Positions 16,845-24,704 of a DNA stretch of 64,000 bases are shown piece by piece. The position numbers and the translations under genes were made by a program. How positions within the stretch are numbered: the stretch's first letter is position 1; every line of letters begins with the position of its first letter. The stretch covers positions 300,962 to 364,961 of the forward strand of contig CAJTFW010000004.1 of the NCBI GenBank assembly GCA_910575445.1, in the 5' to 3' direction. The notes below the pieces were generated by a model. The model saw nothing but the letters and a program-made list of their open reading frames with translations, was not told the DNA's origin and did not search any database. Origin of the DNA: Lachnospiraceae bacterium. Lineage in GTDB: Bacteria; Bacillota; Clostridia; Lachnospirales; Lachnospiraceae.

Positions 16845-18362
16845 TTATAACGAATACAAAAAAGGATTGCAAGGCACAAAAAAAGCCTCGAACAATCGAG
16901 GCTTTTCAAATGCACCGAGTACGGATAAATCCGAACCCTCAACTTCTGCCAGCGTGATAGTCTTAGAACCGTCCTTATAGTTGAAAGTAAGGATTGTCTT
17001 GTCCTCATAAAGATACACTGCATTTACAAAGCTGTCAATCAGTCTTTGCCGTTGTTCCCGCTTTGTCACATCAAATTTGCGGAAACGGTAAATGAAAAAT
17101 GCTATCTGTTCTCTTGTAAGCAGGGGCTTGTGCATTTCTTCCTGCAAAATGCTGACTTCAAGCTGACTTTTGGTTTCCTCCAACTCGTCCAGTCTTTGTT
17201 TAGTGGATGGGGTAAAAATCCCTGCTTGAATGGCGTTGAGCATATTGTTAATGCCTTTTTCCGTTTCTGCAAGCTGTTTTTTCAAAAGAGGGAGGTCGGT
17301 ATTTTCTCTTTTCTGCAATTCCATAAGCGTATCAATCAGCCGTTCCATGACTTCATCATTCATAATCGCTTTCATGGTGTAGCTGACAACTAAATCTTCA
17401 ATCCAGTCTTTCTTGACCGCTTTCTTGTCGCAGAGTTTCTTTTTCTTGGTATTCACACAACGATAATAGCGGTGTACTTTCATCGTGTGGCTTGTGCCGC
17501 TTTCTCCTACCATAAAAGAGCCGCATTTCCCGCAATACAGCTTCGTTGTCAACAAATAGTCGTCCTCTGCTTTATGACGGGCGGGAGCCTTTTTATTTTT
17601 CGCCAGCCGTTCCTGCACCCGTTCAAATAAATCTTTCGGGACAATCGCCGGAATACCGTCCTCTTTGACCACATCACGATAGCTGTATTCGCCCATATAG
17701 CGGCGGTTCTTCAACAGGTGGTTCATAATATTTAACGTAATTTTTCCGCCATGAATGGAGCGCATCCCCCGGCTGTTCAGCAGATTGACAAGTACCTGCA
17801 TGGTCGCACCCTCGCTGTATCTCGTAAACATTTCCAACACCACCGGGGCGGTCTTGGGGTCGATTTGATAATACTGCTGTTCGTCAATATAGTAGCCCAT
17901 TGGGACAGTGCCGCCGTTGTATTTGCATTTCAGCGCATTGTCGGTCAAACCCCGGATAACTTTCTCGGAGAGTTCGGCGGAGTAATATTCCGCATACCCC
18001 TCAAGCATGGCTTCCAGTATAATCCCCTCGCTTCCCGCGGAGATATTCTCTCTTGCAGAAATGACTTTGACACCGTTCTTCTTCAAAATATTTTTATATC
18101 GTGCGCTGTCATAGCGGTTCCGGGCAAAACGGTCTAACTTCCATACCAGCACAACATCAAATAAACCCTTTGCGCTGTCCTTAATCATGTGCTGAAATTC
18201 GGGGCGGTTATCTGTTTTCGCTGATAAAGCCCGGTCAATATATGTGCCTAAAATCATAATGTTGTTGCGCTCTGCATACTCTTTACATTCTCTCAACTGT
18301 CCCTCAATACTTTCTTCCCTCTGATTGTCGGAAGAATAGCGGGCATAGATAACACCTTTCAT
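16845..18362 (-). CDS. Large serine recombinase of the integrative mobilizable element
   Basis: The 505-residue protein has a resolvase domain with catalytic Ser10 (YARYSSDNQ) and the LVWKLDRFARNRYD segment. It continues with a recombinase domain (about 170-290), a zinc ribbon (CGKCGSFM...CVNTKKKKLC) and a C-terminal coiled coil. It should integrate and excise the 16.9-24.5 kb element. The last about 20 residues (after SDLSVLGAFEKPR) are encoded beyond the element's terminal repeat and run through the terminator of tRNA-Leu, so the C-terminus appears to be supplied by host DNA. ATG 18362 overlaps the XRE gene stop (ATGA). Confidence 0.92.
   Translation of the reverse strand: MKGVIYARYSSDNQREESIEGQLRECKEYAERNNIMILGTYIDRALSAKTDNRPEFQHMIKDSAKGLFDVVLVWKLDRFARNRYDSARYKNILKKNGVKVISARENISAGSEGIILEAMLEGYAEYYSAELSEKVIRGLTDNALKCKYNGGTVPMGYYIDEQQYYQIDPKTAPVVLEMFTRYSEGATMQVLVNLLNSRGMRSIHGGKITLNIMNHLLKNRRYMGEYSYRDVVKEDGIPAIVPKDLFERVQERLAKNKKAPARHKAEDDYLLTTKLYCGKCGSFMVGESGTSHTMKVHRYYRCVNTKKKKLCDKKAVKKDWIEDLVVSYTMKAIMNDEVMERLIDTLMELQKRENTDLPLLKKQLAETEKGINNMLNAIQAGIFTPSTKQRLDELEETKSQLEVSILQEEMHKPLLTREQIAFFIYRFRKFDVTKREQRQRLIDSFVNAVYLYEDKTILTFNYKDGSKTITLAEVEGSDLSVLGAFEKPRLFEAFFVPCNPFLYSL
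16878..16907 (-). terminator. Intrinsic terminator, probably originally of tRNA-Leu
   Basis: AAAAGCCTCGA / TCGAGGCTTTTTTT on the minus strand is a strong terminator. It lies just outside the left end of the mobile element. Removing the element would place it directly downstream of tRNA-Leu. It now lies inside the 3' coding end of the recombinase gene. Confidence 0.75.
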
Positions 18363-18712
18363 TTGTCCACCTCCATAATTTGAAAAAGTGTTTGCTTTAA
18401 TTTCTCACTCATTGGAGATTGAGGGTCAAAGCACATCTCAATAAATTGTTTCATCTCATCGCTTCCCGCCGCAATCTTAGGGCGGTATTCATATAGCTTT
18501 CCCTGTGGGTTATCGGTTCGTGCAAAGAGATAATCCATTGACACATCAAAATAATCTGCATACTTCACAAGCGTTTCCAAAGAGGGCGCCGACTGCCCTT
18601 GTTCATAGCGGTTGATACTGGACTGTTTCACTCCTAACAATTCCGCCATTTTTACCTGTGACAGCTTCACACTCTCCCGCAATATCCGCAGGCGTTCTCC
18701 TAACTCTTTCAT
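18359..18712 (-). CDS. XRE-family regulator next to the recombinase
   Basis: The 117-residue protein has an N-terminal helix-turn-helix (residues about 5-60: GERLRILRESVKLSQVKMAELL, then SSINRYEQGQSAPS) and an acidic C-terminus. ATG 18712 lies nine bases after AAGGAGG; the frame extends to 18772 without a better site. It overlaps the recombinase start by four bases and likely controls recombinase expression and hence excision. Confidence 0.85.
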   Translation of the reverse strand: MKELGERLRILRESVKLSQVKMAELLGVKQSSINRYEQGQSAPSLETLVKYADYFDVSMDYLFARTDNPQGKLYEYRPKIAAGSDEMKQFIEMCFDPQSPMSEKLKQTLFQIMEVDK

Positions 18713-18840
18713 GGGCTGTGACCTCCTTGTTTTCTTCGTTTTCATTATATCATTTATACGTTTATATTTCAACCCGCATTAAGCATAATTTTTATAGAAT
18801 ATACTCATTGATAGGATAGAGAAAACTGGCGGGCAGAAAC

Positions 18841-18896
18841 AAAATAAGCGGTCAATCCGGCTGTAATTTTAACAGCAGATTGCAACCGCTTATTTT
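18841..18896 (-). terminator. Long hairpin, possible terminator of the IME cargo transcript
   Basis: AAAATAAGCGGT (18841-18852) pairs with ACCGCTTATTTT (18885-18896), with an inner stem CTGT/ACAG. On the minus strand the stem ends in TTATTTTGTTT. It separates cargo genes from the XRE/recombinase pair. Confidence 0.5.
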
Positions 18897-18965
18897 GCGT
18901 TTTGGAGGAAGTGTGGCTACACACTCCGACAAAACAGGGTTTCCAAAGGGTACCCCTTTGGCACA

Positions 18966-18998
18966 CGACTTTGCTTGCAAAGTGTAGTGTGTTATACG
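18966..18998 (+). other. Origin of transfer (oriT) of MobV/pMV158 type
   Basis: ACTTTG-CTTG-CAAAGT forms the small hairpin (about 18968-18983). It is followed by GTAGTGTGTTATAC, which matches the conserved MobV nick region TAGTGTG/TTA. The predicted nick falls between G18991 and T18992. A MobV relaxase gene is present in the same element (23200-24141). Several more inverted repeats crowd the non-coding region 18900-19360. Confidence 0.8.
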
Positions 18999-19244
18999 CT
19001 CTGTCGGCGTTGCCGTAAAAATGTCGTTGCCGTTGGGGAGGGCAAAGGCATTTGAAGCGGCAGGAAAACAGGGCTGTGATTGCGTGGCGTGGAGCCGCAA
19101 GCGCAGCCCTGGTTTCATCAGCAGACAGGGCGTATATGAAAGCTCCCCGTCCCTCGTCCCACGCCAGACTTCGGGACAAAATGTCCCGAACTTATGGAAA
19201 CACTCACGAAAAAGCAGATGGATTTTTCTCTCAAAATTGAAATG

Positions 19245-19355
19245 GGCGGGAAGCCATTTTAAGGCTTTCCCGCCTTGATTGCCTGTTAGCAAAGGCGGGC
19301 GGGACAGTCAACGGCGGCGCATGAAATGCGCCGTTCATCTTGACCGTTGACTGTC
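19245..19355. repeat. Non-coding inverted repeats beside oriT
   Basis: GGCGGGAAGCC/GGCTTTCCCGCC (19245-19274) is a terminator-like stem. GACAGTCAACGG (19303-19314) pairs with CCGTTGACTGTC (19344-19355) around an inner stem GGCGCAT/ATGCGCC. They belong to the 680-base region 18713-19397 without genes. Possible roles are transfer, replication or transcription termination. Confidence 0.55.
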
Positions 19356-19397
19356 TCGGCTGGCTTTGCTATTTCGCCGGACAATCGGGATTTGTAT

Positions 19398-19808
19398 TTA
19401 TATAGGTTTAATCAAATGATGCTCAAAAAATGTTTCAAAGGTATTTGCAGCACCGCCATGTTCAACAATTTTTCCGTCTATGACTTTATCAATATCTACC
19501 CCTGTAATTTCCAAAATCTTATTCGTAGGTGTTATTCCAATAAATTCTCCTTTGTGCGTTCCCCTCATAATAAATTCTGAAATGACATAATTATCTGTTA
19601 CATATTGGCGAATAATTTTCATGGTGTAATCGGGATATGTTTTTTTCAATGCTACAAGATGTTGCTTCATTCCGTTTATTCCTATGAAAATTTCTTTTTC
19701 GCCAGTTCTCTGCACACAATCCTCTGATATGTATTTAGAAAGTTCATCAAGCAAATTTTCTGAAACAATTACTTCATAGAAATATTTTACAATGTCTTTA
19801 TTATTCAT
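19398..19808 (-). CDS. SnoaL-like / NTF2-fold ester-cyclase family protein
   Basis: The 136-residue protein starts MNNKDIVKYFYEVIVSENLLDELSKYISEDC and carries ISEFIMRGTHKGEFIG, then ITGVDIDKVIDGKIVEHGGA, typical of the SnoaL/NTF2-like polyketide-cyclase or ester-cyclase group. These are small single-domain proteins of varied, mostly unknown function. GGAGG precedes two adjacent ATGs (19811, 19808); the second has better spacing. It is AT-rich relative to the mobilisation genes and appears to be cargo of the mobile element, followed closely by the HEAT-repeat gene. Confidence 0.75.
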   Translation of the reverse strand: MNNKDIVKYFYEVIVSENLLDELSKYISEDCVQRTGEKEIFIGINGMKQHLVALKKTYPDYTMKIIRQYVTDNYVISEFIMRGTHKGEFIGITPTNKILEITGVDIDKVIDGKIVEHGGAANTFETFFEHHLIKPI

Positions 19809-19831
19809 CATGTACCTCCACAACTCCCTGA

Positions 19832-20272
19832 TTAGAGAGTTTTCAATATCTTTTCAGTTTCTGCTATATCCTTTTCAATCAACGGGCGCATACTGTCTTT
19901 GTACTTTGATAAATCAGCACCTTGCAAACAGGACAATATTCTTGGAATATACTGTGGTTTTGCTACTCCCACCTGTGCAAGAGCCTTTATGCACTGTCTG
20001 GCTGTAATCGGCTTTTCGTCTGTTATATGTGTGAGAAAATCAGATATAATTAAATCAAAATGGTTTTCCTCATCCCACTGGGCATTTGCCGCAAGAATAT
20101 ACAACACTCGATTTCTCACTAATGATTTTGGGTGGTTAAGCAAGGAAGCAAAATCATTAAAATATTCATACCATTCATCTGTTTCTTGGCTTTCTGATAT
20201 AATTTTATCGGCAAGGGCGCAAGCATATTTATCATCTTTTGCCGTCAACTTTGCTACAATATTTTCTTTCAT
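19832..20272 (-). CDS. HEAT-repeat-like helical protein
   Basis: The 146-residue all-helical protein has repeated helix pairs (for example NHPKSLVRNRVLYILAANA and ARQCIKALAQVGVAKPQYI), like HEAT or PBS-lyase repeats. Such proteins are scaffolds; no catalytic residues are visible. It lies 23 bases upstream of the SnoaL-like gene in the AT-rich cargo block of the mobile element. Function is unknown. Confidence 0.65.
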   Translation of the reverse strand: MKENIVAKLTAKDDKYACALADKIISESQETDEWYEYFNDFASLLNHPKSLVRNRVLYILAANAQWDEENHFDLIISDFLTHITDEKPITARQCIKALAQVGVAKPQYIPRILSCLQGADLSKYKDSMRPLIEKDIAETEKILKTL

Positions 20273-20335
20273 TTCCAGCCACCTCCAACCTCTGATTTGT
20301 CTATTTCTTTTGACAGTTTCATAGGTTATCGTTCT

Positions 20336-20386
20336 TTACTTTCCCACCAGTCCAATCATTTTCTTCATCACCTGATGGAATTGTTT
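20336..20386 (-). pseudogene. Duplicated 3' end of the XRE regulator gene
   Basis: The minus-strand frame reads QFHQVMKKMIGLVGK-stop, matching the last residues QFQQLMKKMIKQMGK-stop of the 266-residue XRE regulator at 20977. Only the tail is present and it has no start. It marks a duplication boundary, consistent with cargo having been inserted by recombination between diverged copies of this gene. Nothing else is visible between 20273 and 20422. Confidence 0.7.
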
Positions 20387-20422
20387 TGATATTATCAATA
20401 TTAGTCCTTCTAAATCAGCTTA

Positions 20423-20956
20423 TCAAAGATTTTTTTGTAGCATTTCTTGCAATGCGTAAGAAATTGTGCGAAGCTCTTTACCCTCTGTGGCTACTTTGCC
20501 ATAAGGCATACTAACCCCAGCTTTTAAGTCAATCGTAAACTTATCTGAATATACCTTTTTTGCTCCAGAATGATATTCAAGTGTAAATGTCACTTCTTTA
20601 TCTATTTTTGCATAATCAAGTGTGCAAATTCTTGATTGACCCGGGGCTAAAACTGCATTATTGAGTCCTTCCAAATAATCTCTATCATTTCGGATTTTAT
20701 AACAACCTTTGAAATCAAAATCATACTCAAATTTTGTAATATAGGCAGGAGATTTCCCGAAGTTTTTAACAATTAAATAAAAAAACGGATTACCAGCATT
20801 GATTTCATCAGTATAAACAGAAATAACAGGTCTTGTTGATTCTTCAATCATTTTATTATTTTGCCGCAAAGTAATCACAACTGTGACTACGGATATGGCG
20901 GCTAATATAAAAGACAAAACACAAAGAATAATATTTACAATAGTTGATGTATCCAT
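20423..20956 (-). CDS. Unrecognised single-pass membrane protein
   Basis: The 177-residue protein starts at ATG 20956 after TTGGAGG. One N-terminal membrane helix (residues about 7-30, LCVLSFILAAISVVTVVI) is followed by a soluble beta-rich domain with PVISVYTDEI, YLIVKNFGKSPAYI and an acidic/basic tail. It looks like the anchored immunoglobulin-like or COG-type accessory proteins seen as cargo on mobile elements, but I do not recognise a family. It lies between the XRE gene and the duplicated XRE tail. Confidence 0.6.
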   Translation of the reverse strand: MDTSTIVNIILCVLSFILAAISVVTVVITLRQNNKMIEESTRPVISVYTDEINAGNPFFYLIVKNFGKSPAYITKFEYDFDFKGCYKIRNDRDYLEGLNNAVLAPGQSRICTLDYAKIDKEVTFTLEYHSGAKKVYSDKFTIDLKAGVSMPYGKVATEGKELRTISYALQEMLQKNL

Positions 20957-20976
20957 ATTTTAACCTCCAAAAAAAT

Positions 20977-21777
20977 CTACTTTCCCATCTGTTTAATCAT
21001 CTTCTTCATCAACTGCTGGAATTGTTCACTTGTTTCCTCGTCCAGCGGCATGACTTTTTCAAGCTGTTCCGCAACCAACGCCGTCACATCATCAATGGTA
21101 TGTAATTCCTGCTTCTGCTCCTGTGCGGCGTTCTGGATATTTTGAAACATGGCGGCGGTCACTGGTTCCTCCGGCGGCTCCCCGCTGTCTATATTGCCCT
21201 TTATGTCCCGCAGGATAGACATAAACACATTCTTGATTTTCTCAATCTCCGCTTCATGCTCCCCCATCTTTTGGGCGTTCATAAACTGTATATCCTGTCT
21301 TGCTTCCGCCCGGTATTCCGGGCGGTCTTTCATTAAATCAGCCAGCGAAGCCGTAGCCATTTCGATTACCTTGTTTCGTGCCATAACGCCCCTTGCCGCT
21401 GTGTCCTGAAAATAAATCTGTATCAGGCTTATCAGACGCGGGAAATTCTTATGTTCTAATAGGTGGTTGAGAATTTCCACATCTATCATTCCCGTTACAA
21501 GCCCCCGGACTGCTCCCTCGGACAATCCCAATTCCGATATGTCATAACTCTTTTGGACGCTCACTGTTGACAAGCCCAGAATATAATCCGTTGACACTCT
21601 AAATTCTTTCGCAATGCCTATGAGAATATCACTGCTGACTGTCTTTGTTTCCCCGCTGACAATCCGGCTCAACTGGGAGGGGGAAATCCCTATTTTCTTT
21701 GCCAGTTCCTTTTGTGGGATATGCCGCCCGTTGCAAAGGTCGGAAATCCGCTGTCCGGGTGTCCCGGGTAAAGCCAT
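20977..21777 (-). CDS. XRE-family regulator of the mobilizable element
   Basis: The 266-residue protein has an N-terminal helix-turn-helix (residues about 8-65, including KELAKKIGISPSQLSRIVSGE) and a long helical C-terminal part ending FQQLMKKMIKQMGK. ATG 21777 follows GGAGGAGG. Its promoter contains a perfect dyad (21817-21834) that overlaps the -35 box, implying autorepression. It is divergent from the Cys-rich, RepA-like and relaxase genes and likely controls their transcription. Confidence 0.82.
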   Translation of the reverse strand: MALPGTPGQRISDLCNGRHIPQKELAKKIGISPSQLSRIVSGETKTVSSDILIGIAKEFRVSTDYILGLSTVSVQKSYDISELGLSEGAVRGLVTGMIDVEILNHLLEHKNFPRLISLIQIYFQDTAARGVMARNKVIEMATASLADLMKDRPEYRAEARQDIQFMNAQKMGEHEAEIEKIKNVFMSILRDIKGNIDSGEPPEEPVTAAMFQNIQNAAQEQKQELHTIDDVTALVAEQLEKVMPLDEETSEQFQQLMKKMIKQMGK

Positions 21778-21804
21778 AGATACGCACCTCCTCCGTATGC
21801 TTCC

Positions 21805-21834
21805 ATTATACAGGATAATTGCAGAAATGCAATT
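21805..21834 (-). promoter_or_regulatory. Promoter with overlapping operator dyad for the XRE regulator
   Basis: On the minus strand TTGCAT (complement of 21827-21832), a 16-base spacer and TATAAT (complement of 21805-21810) form a promoter. AATTGC-AGAAAT-GCAATT (21817-21834) is a perfect dyad lying over it. A second AATGCAATT copy occurs near 21859. The remaining region up to 22095 shows no further gene. Confidence 0.65.
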
Positions 21835-22095
21835 TCAAAAGTATAGACTTTGGGAAAATGCAATTCTCGCAACAATCCGGGATTTGCATTTTTTTCTGAT
21901 AAACTGGATTTACGAACGTTCGGAACAGCACCTTGAAAACAGAATGACCGTCCAAAAGAAATATGACTGGCAGGAGAAGTGACGCATAAAGCGCACCAAT
22001 GCCGGGACACGCCGCAGAAATGGGGTAGCTGTAGAAATATGGCTTTTAGGATAAAGACTTTTGGAGAGAACGGCAACAAGGAAACGGAGGAACTT

Positions 22096-22509
22096 ATGAA
22101 AGAAAATTTATACAAGCGATTGCCGCCCTTGGAGCGCAGGCCGGACGGCTCCCTCTACCGCATGACACCGGCGCAAAGGAAACAGGCAAACAGCCTGATA
22201 CGCCGGGAGTGCTGCAACTGTGAGGGCGGGGACTGTATCTCCCTTGACGATGGGGACAGCCACACTTGCCCCCAGACCATTTCTTTCTCCGTCTGCTGTA
22301 AGTGGTTCCGCTGGTTGGTCTTGCCGCAGGACGGGACGCTGGAAGCAGAGATTTTTCGGGGAAAGGACTTGAAACGCTGTTCGGTCTGCGGCGGCGTGTT
22401 CGTTCCAAAATCCAACCGGGCAAAATACTGCCCGGACTGCGCCGCCAGCGTTCACAGGCGGCAGAAAGCGGAAAGCGAACGGAAAAGGAGGTCGAGCGTG
22501 GACAATTAG
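22096..22509 (+). CDS. Cysteine-rich protein of mobilizable elements (Cys-rich VLP type)
   Basis: The 137-residue protein starts at ATG 22096, right after CGGAGG. It has clustered cysteines: CCNCEGGDC near residue 40, then TCPQTISFSVCCKWF, and a C-terminal zinc-ribbon-like pattern CSVCGGVFVP...KYCPDC. The tail is very basic. Proteins of this type are common next to MobV relaxases in Firmicutes mobile elements; their role is not established. It is the first gene of a plus-strand run leading to RepA-N and MobV. Confidence 0.75.
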   Translation: MKENLYKRLPPLERRPDGSLYRMTPAQRKQANSLIRRECCNCEGGDCISLDDGDSHTCPQTISFSVCCKWFRWLVLPQDGTLEAEIFRGKDLKRCSVCGGVFVPKSNRAKYCPDCAASVHRRQKAESERKRRSSVDN

Positions 22510-22620
22510 GCGGGGAAAAAGCCTTGATTTATAAGGCTTCCAAAGAGCAGAACCGGGGGAAGTGGTATAAAGTATCGCCTTCCCCCGGAAATGCCGTTCT
22601 AACTGTCCACAAAGCACACT

Positions 22621-23016
22621 ATGACAAACACGATTTATATTCATCAGCCGGAGAAATCGGTCAGCTTCACCCGGCTCCCGAATTTTCTCTTTGAAGCCCC
22701 TACATTTACGCCCCTGTCCAATGAAGCGAAGATACTGTACGCCTTTATCCTGCGCCGGACGGAGTTGTCCTGCAAGAACGGCTGGGCAGACGAATACGGA
22801 CGGATTTACCTGTATTATCCAATCTGCGAGGTGGTCGCCCTGCTCCACTGTGGACGGCAGAAAGCGGTAAACACCCTGCGGGAGTTGCAGTATGCGGAGC
22901 TTGTGGAGATACAGAAACAGGGCTGTGGAAAACCCAACCGTATCTACCCAAAATCCTATGAAGCGGTTTCAAACACCGACTTCAAGAAATCCGGTTCTGG
23001 TACGCCGAAGGGCTGA
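22621..23016 (+). CDS. Replication initiator protein A, N-terminal-domain protein
   Basis: The 131-residue protein starts MTNTIYIHQPEKSVSFTRLPNFLF and carries LSNEAKILYAFILRRTELS and YYPICEVVALLHCGRQKAVNTLRELQ. This is the winged-helix RepA-N domain of low-copy Firmicutes plasmids. Full plasmid initiators are longer; this copy stops after the DNA-binding domain, which is common on integrative elements. It may support replication of the excised form or act as a regulator. The region 23017-23199 downstream holds only the relaxase ribosome-binding site and short repeats. Confidence 0.82.
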   Translation: MTNTIYIHQPEKSVSFTRLPNFLFEAPTFTPLSNEAKILYAFILRRTELSCKNGWADEYGRIYLYYPICEVVALLHCGRQKAVNTLRELQYAELVEIQKQGCGKPNRIYPKSYEAVSNTDFKKSGSGTPKG

Positions 23017-23199
23017 AATCCGTACTCATGGAGTACGATAATCAATCCTCTTGAAGTACGAAAACCGGACGGTATATAGAAATACAGAGATTAAAACGAT
23101 TTATTTATATCTTATCCATTCCAATCCTATCAGAGATAATTCCGGCGGGATTTTCCTATGGAAAAGTCCCGGATAGGAAAGGAATGGGGAAAGGAGTTT

Positions 23200-24141
23200 A
23201 TGACACAGCACGCAATTTTGCGATTTGAAAAGCATAAGGGCAACCCAGCAAGACCGCTGGAAGCCCACCACGAACGGCAAAAGGAACAGTACGCCAGCAA
23301 TCCCGACATTGACACCAGCCGGAGCAAGTACAATTTTCACATCGTCAAGCCGGAGGGCAGATACTACCATTTCATTCAGAGCCGCATTGAACAGGCGGGG
23401 TGCAGGACAAGGAAAGACAGCACCCGGTTTGTGGATACGCTTATCACCGCCAGCCCGGAGTTTTTCAAGGGGAAGTCCCCAAAGGAGATACAAGCCTTTT
23501 TCCAGAGGGCGGCAGACTTTCTCATTGACCGGGTGGGCCGGGAGAATATCGTGTCGGCGGTGGTACACATAGACGAGAAAACGCCCCACCTGCATTTAAC
23601 TTTCGTTCCGCTGACAAAGGACAACCGCCTGTGCGCCAAAGAAATCATAGGCAACCGGGCGAACTTGACAAAGTGGCAGGACGATTTTCACGCCTATATG
23701 GTGGAGAAATATCCCGACTTGGAGCGTGGGGAGAGCGCAAGCAAGACAGGGCGGAAGCATATCCCCACCCGGCTTTTCAAGCAGGCGGTTTCTCTCTCCA
23801 AACAAGCGAGGGCGATTGAAGCCACGCTGGACAGTATTTCCCCGCTGAACGCCGGAAAGAAGAAAGAGGAAGCCCTTGTCATGCTGAAAAAGTGGTTTCC
23901 ACAAATGGAGAACTTCTCCGGGCAGTTGAAAAAATACAAAGTCACGATAAATGACCTGCTGGAAGAAAATCAAAAGCTGGAAGCGAGAGCCAGAGCCAGC
24001 GAAAGCGGCAAGATGAAAGACCGTATGGAACGGGCAAAGCTGGAAAGCGAATTGCAGAACATTCAAAGGCTGGTTGACCGTATCCCGCCGGACGTGCTGA
24101 CGGAGGTAAAGCGGCAACAGCGATACACAAAGGAAAGGTGA
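23200..24141 (+). CDS. MobV-family relaxase (Mob/Pre)
   Basis: The 313-residue protein starts MTQHAILRFEKHKG at 23200, with AAAGGAG three bases upstream; the in-frame ATG at 23158 lacks a site. The relaxase domain includes the metal-binding motif HIDEKTPHLHL (His123, His130, His132), with the upstream catalytic region NPDIDTSRS and YNFHIV. The C-terminus is a long coiled coil. It should nick the oriT at 18991/18992 and pilot single-stranded DNA through a helper conjugation apparatus. It is shorter than plasmid Pre proteins, which reach about 400-490 residues. Confidence 0.9.
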   Translation: MTQHAILRFEKHKGNPARPLEAHHERQKEQYASNPDIDTSRSKYNFHIVKPEGRYYHFIQSRIEQAGCRTRKDSTRFVDTLITASPEFFKGKSPKEIQAFFQRAADFLIDRVGRENIVSAVVHIDEKTPHLHLTFVPLTKDNRLCAKEIIGNRANLTKWQDDFHAYMVEKYPDLERGESASKTGRKHIPTRLFKQAVSLSKQARAIEATLDSISPLNAGKKKEEALVMLKKWFPQMENFSGQLKKYKVTINDLLEENQKLEARARASESGKMKDRMERAKLESELQNIQRLVDRIPPDVLTEVKRQQRYTKER

Positions 24142-24214
24142 TTGAGTATAAGCAGAATTTCACGCCGCCCCTATGTGGCATTGTACCTTGACAACTGAAT
24201 ATGAAAGGCGATAT

Positions 24215-24385
24215 ATGGCAAAAAAGCAACCGGACACAAATATCCCCCAACATGAAATAGAAGCCCTTGCCCGCTGTCTGCTTCCAGAAATTCAGAAATT
24301 CTTTGAAAGCCCGACGGGGCAAAAGGAATTTGAAGAATGGAAAGTGCAGAGAGCAAAGGAAGTAGAAAAGAAATGGAGCGTATGA
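24215..24385 (+). CDS. Small hypothetical protein at the end of the mobile element
   Basis: The 56-residue protein starts MAKKQPDTNIPQHEIEALARCLLPEI. It is polar and helical, with a lysine-rich end. GAAAGGCG precedes the ATG. It follows the relaxase gene by 73 bases on the same strand and is followed by a strong terminator. I do not recognise a family. Confidence 0.6.
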   Translation: MAKKQPDTNIPQHEIEALARCLLPEIQKFFESPTGQKEFEEWKVQRAKEVEKKWSV

Positions 24386-24386
24386 C

Positions 24387-24426
24387 AAAAGCGGCGGTAT
24401 CACTCACGATACCGCCGCTTTTGCTT
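24387..24426 (+). terminator. Intrinsic terminator ending the mobilisation operon
   Basis: AAAAGCGGCGGTATC pairs with GATACCGCCGCTTTT around a six-base loop, with a further T-rich tail. It works in both directions and lies about 50 bases inside the right end of the element. Confidence 0.85.
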
Positions 24427-24494
24427 TAGCACTCAAGATATACTAAAAATCCGAAACCGTCCCCGATTGGAACCGGGTTCGGATTATCATTATC

Positions 24495-24580
24495 TGGTGC
24501 AGGAGATGGGACTTGAACCCACACATAGTCACCTACGTCAGATTTTGAGTCTGATGCGTCTGCCATTCCGCCACTCCTGC
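24495..24580 (-). tRNA. tRNA-Leu (anticodon CAA)
   Basis: The minus strand from 24580 folds as a class II tRNA. The acceptor GCAGGAG pairs with CTCCTGC, the anticodon stem TCAGA/TCTGA encloses the loop CTCAAAA with anticodon CAA, and there is a long variable arm, GTTCAAGTC T-loop and encoded ACCA end. The mobile element lies immediately beyond its 3' end. Confidence 0.95.
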
Positions 24581-24704
24581 GTCTTCAACTCTTGTAGTCT
24601 ATCACAATTTTTTCTAAATTGCAAGTATAATTTTGGAATTTGGAAAATTTACGCCTGCCAGGAGCGTATGTTCCTGGCAGACTGATTTTGTATTTTATAA
24701 GGTG

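Larger units (their letters stand above)
16911..24501. mobile_element. Integrative mobilizable element with serine recombinase and MobV relaxase
   Basis: The ends are imperfect inverted repeats: TGCACC...GATAAATCCGAACCC at 16911-16938, and the complement of 24475-24501, which reads TGCACCAGATAATGATAATCCGAACCC apart from its spacing. Within are a serine recombinase, two XRE regulators, a MobV relaxase, an oriT, a RepA-N type initiator and a Cys-rich protein typical of such elements. Three AT-rich cargo genes are also present. Mobilisation genes look more G+C-rich than the host. It lacks conjugation machinery, so it would depend on a helper. The exact crossover bases cannot be fixed from one copy. 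Confidence 0.8.

Noticed and set aside
18805..19292. Several overlapping 60-146 residue ORFs on both strands
   Set aside because: The region holds the oriT and dense inverted repeats; none of the frames has a convincing ribosome-binding site or family resemblance.
22108..22848. 246-residue minus-strand ORF
   Set aside because: It is antisense to the Cys-rich and RepA-N genes; long open frames on the other strand are expected in this G+C-rich stretch.
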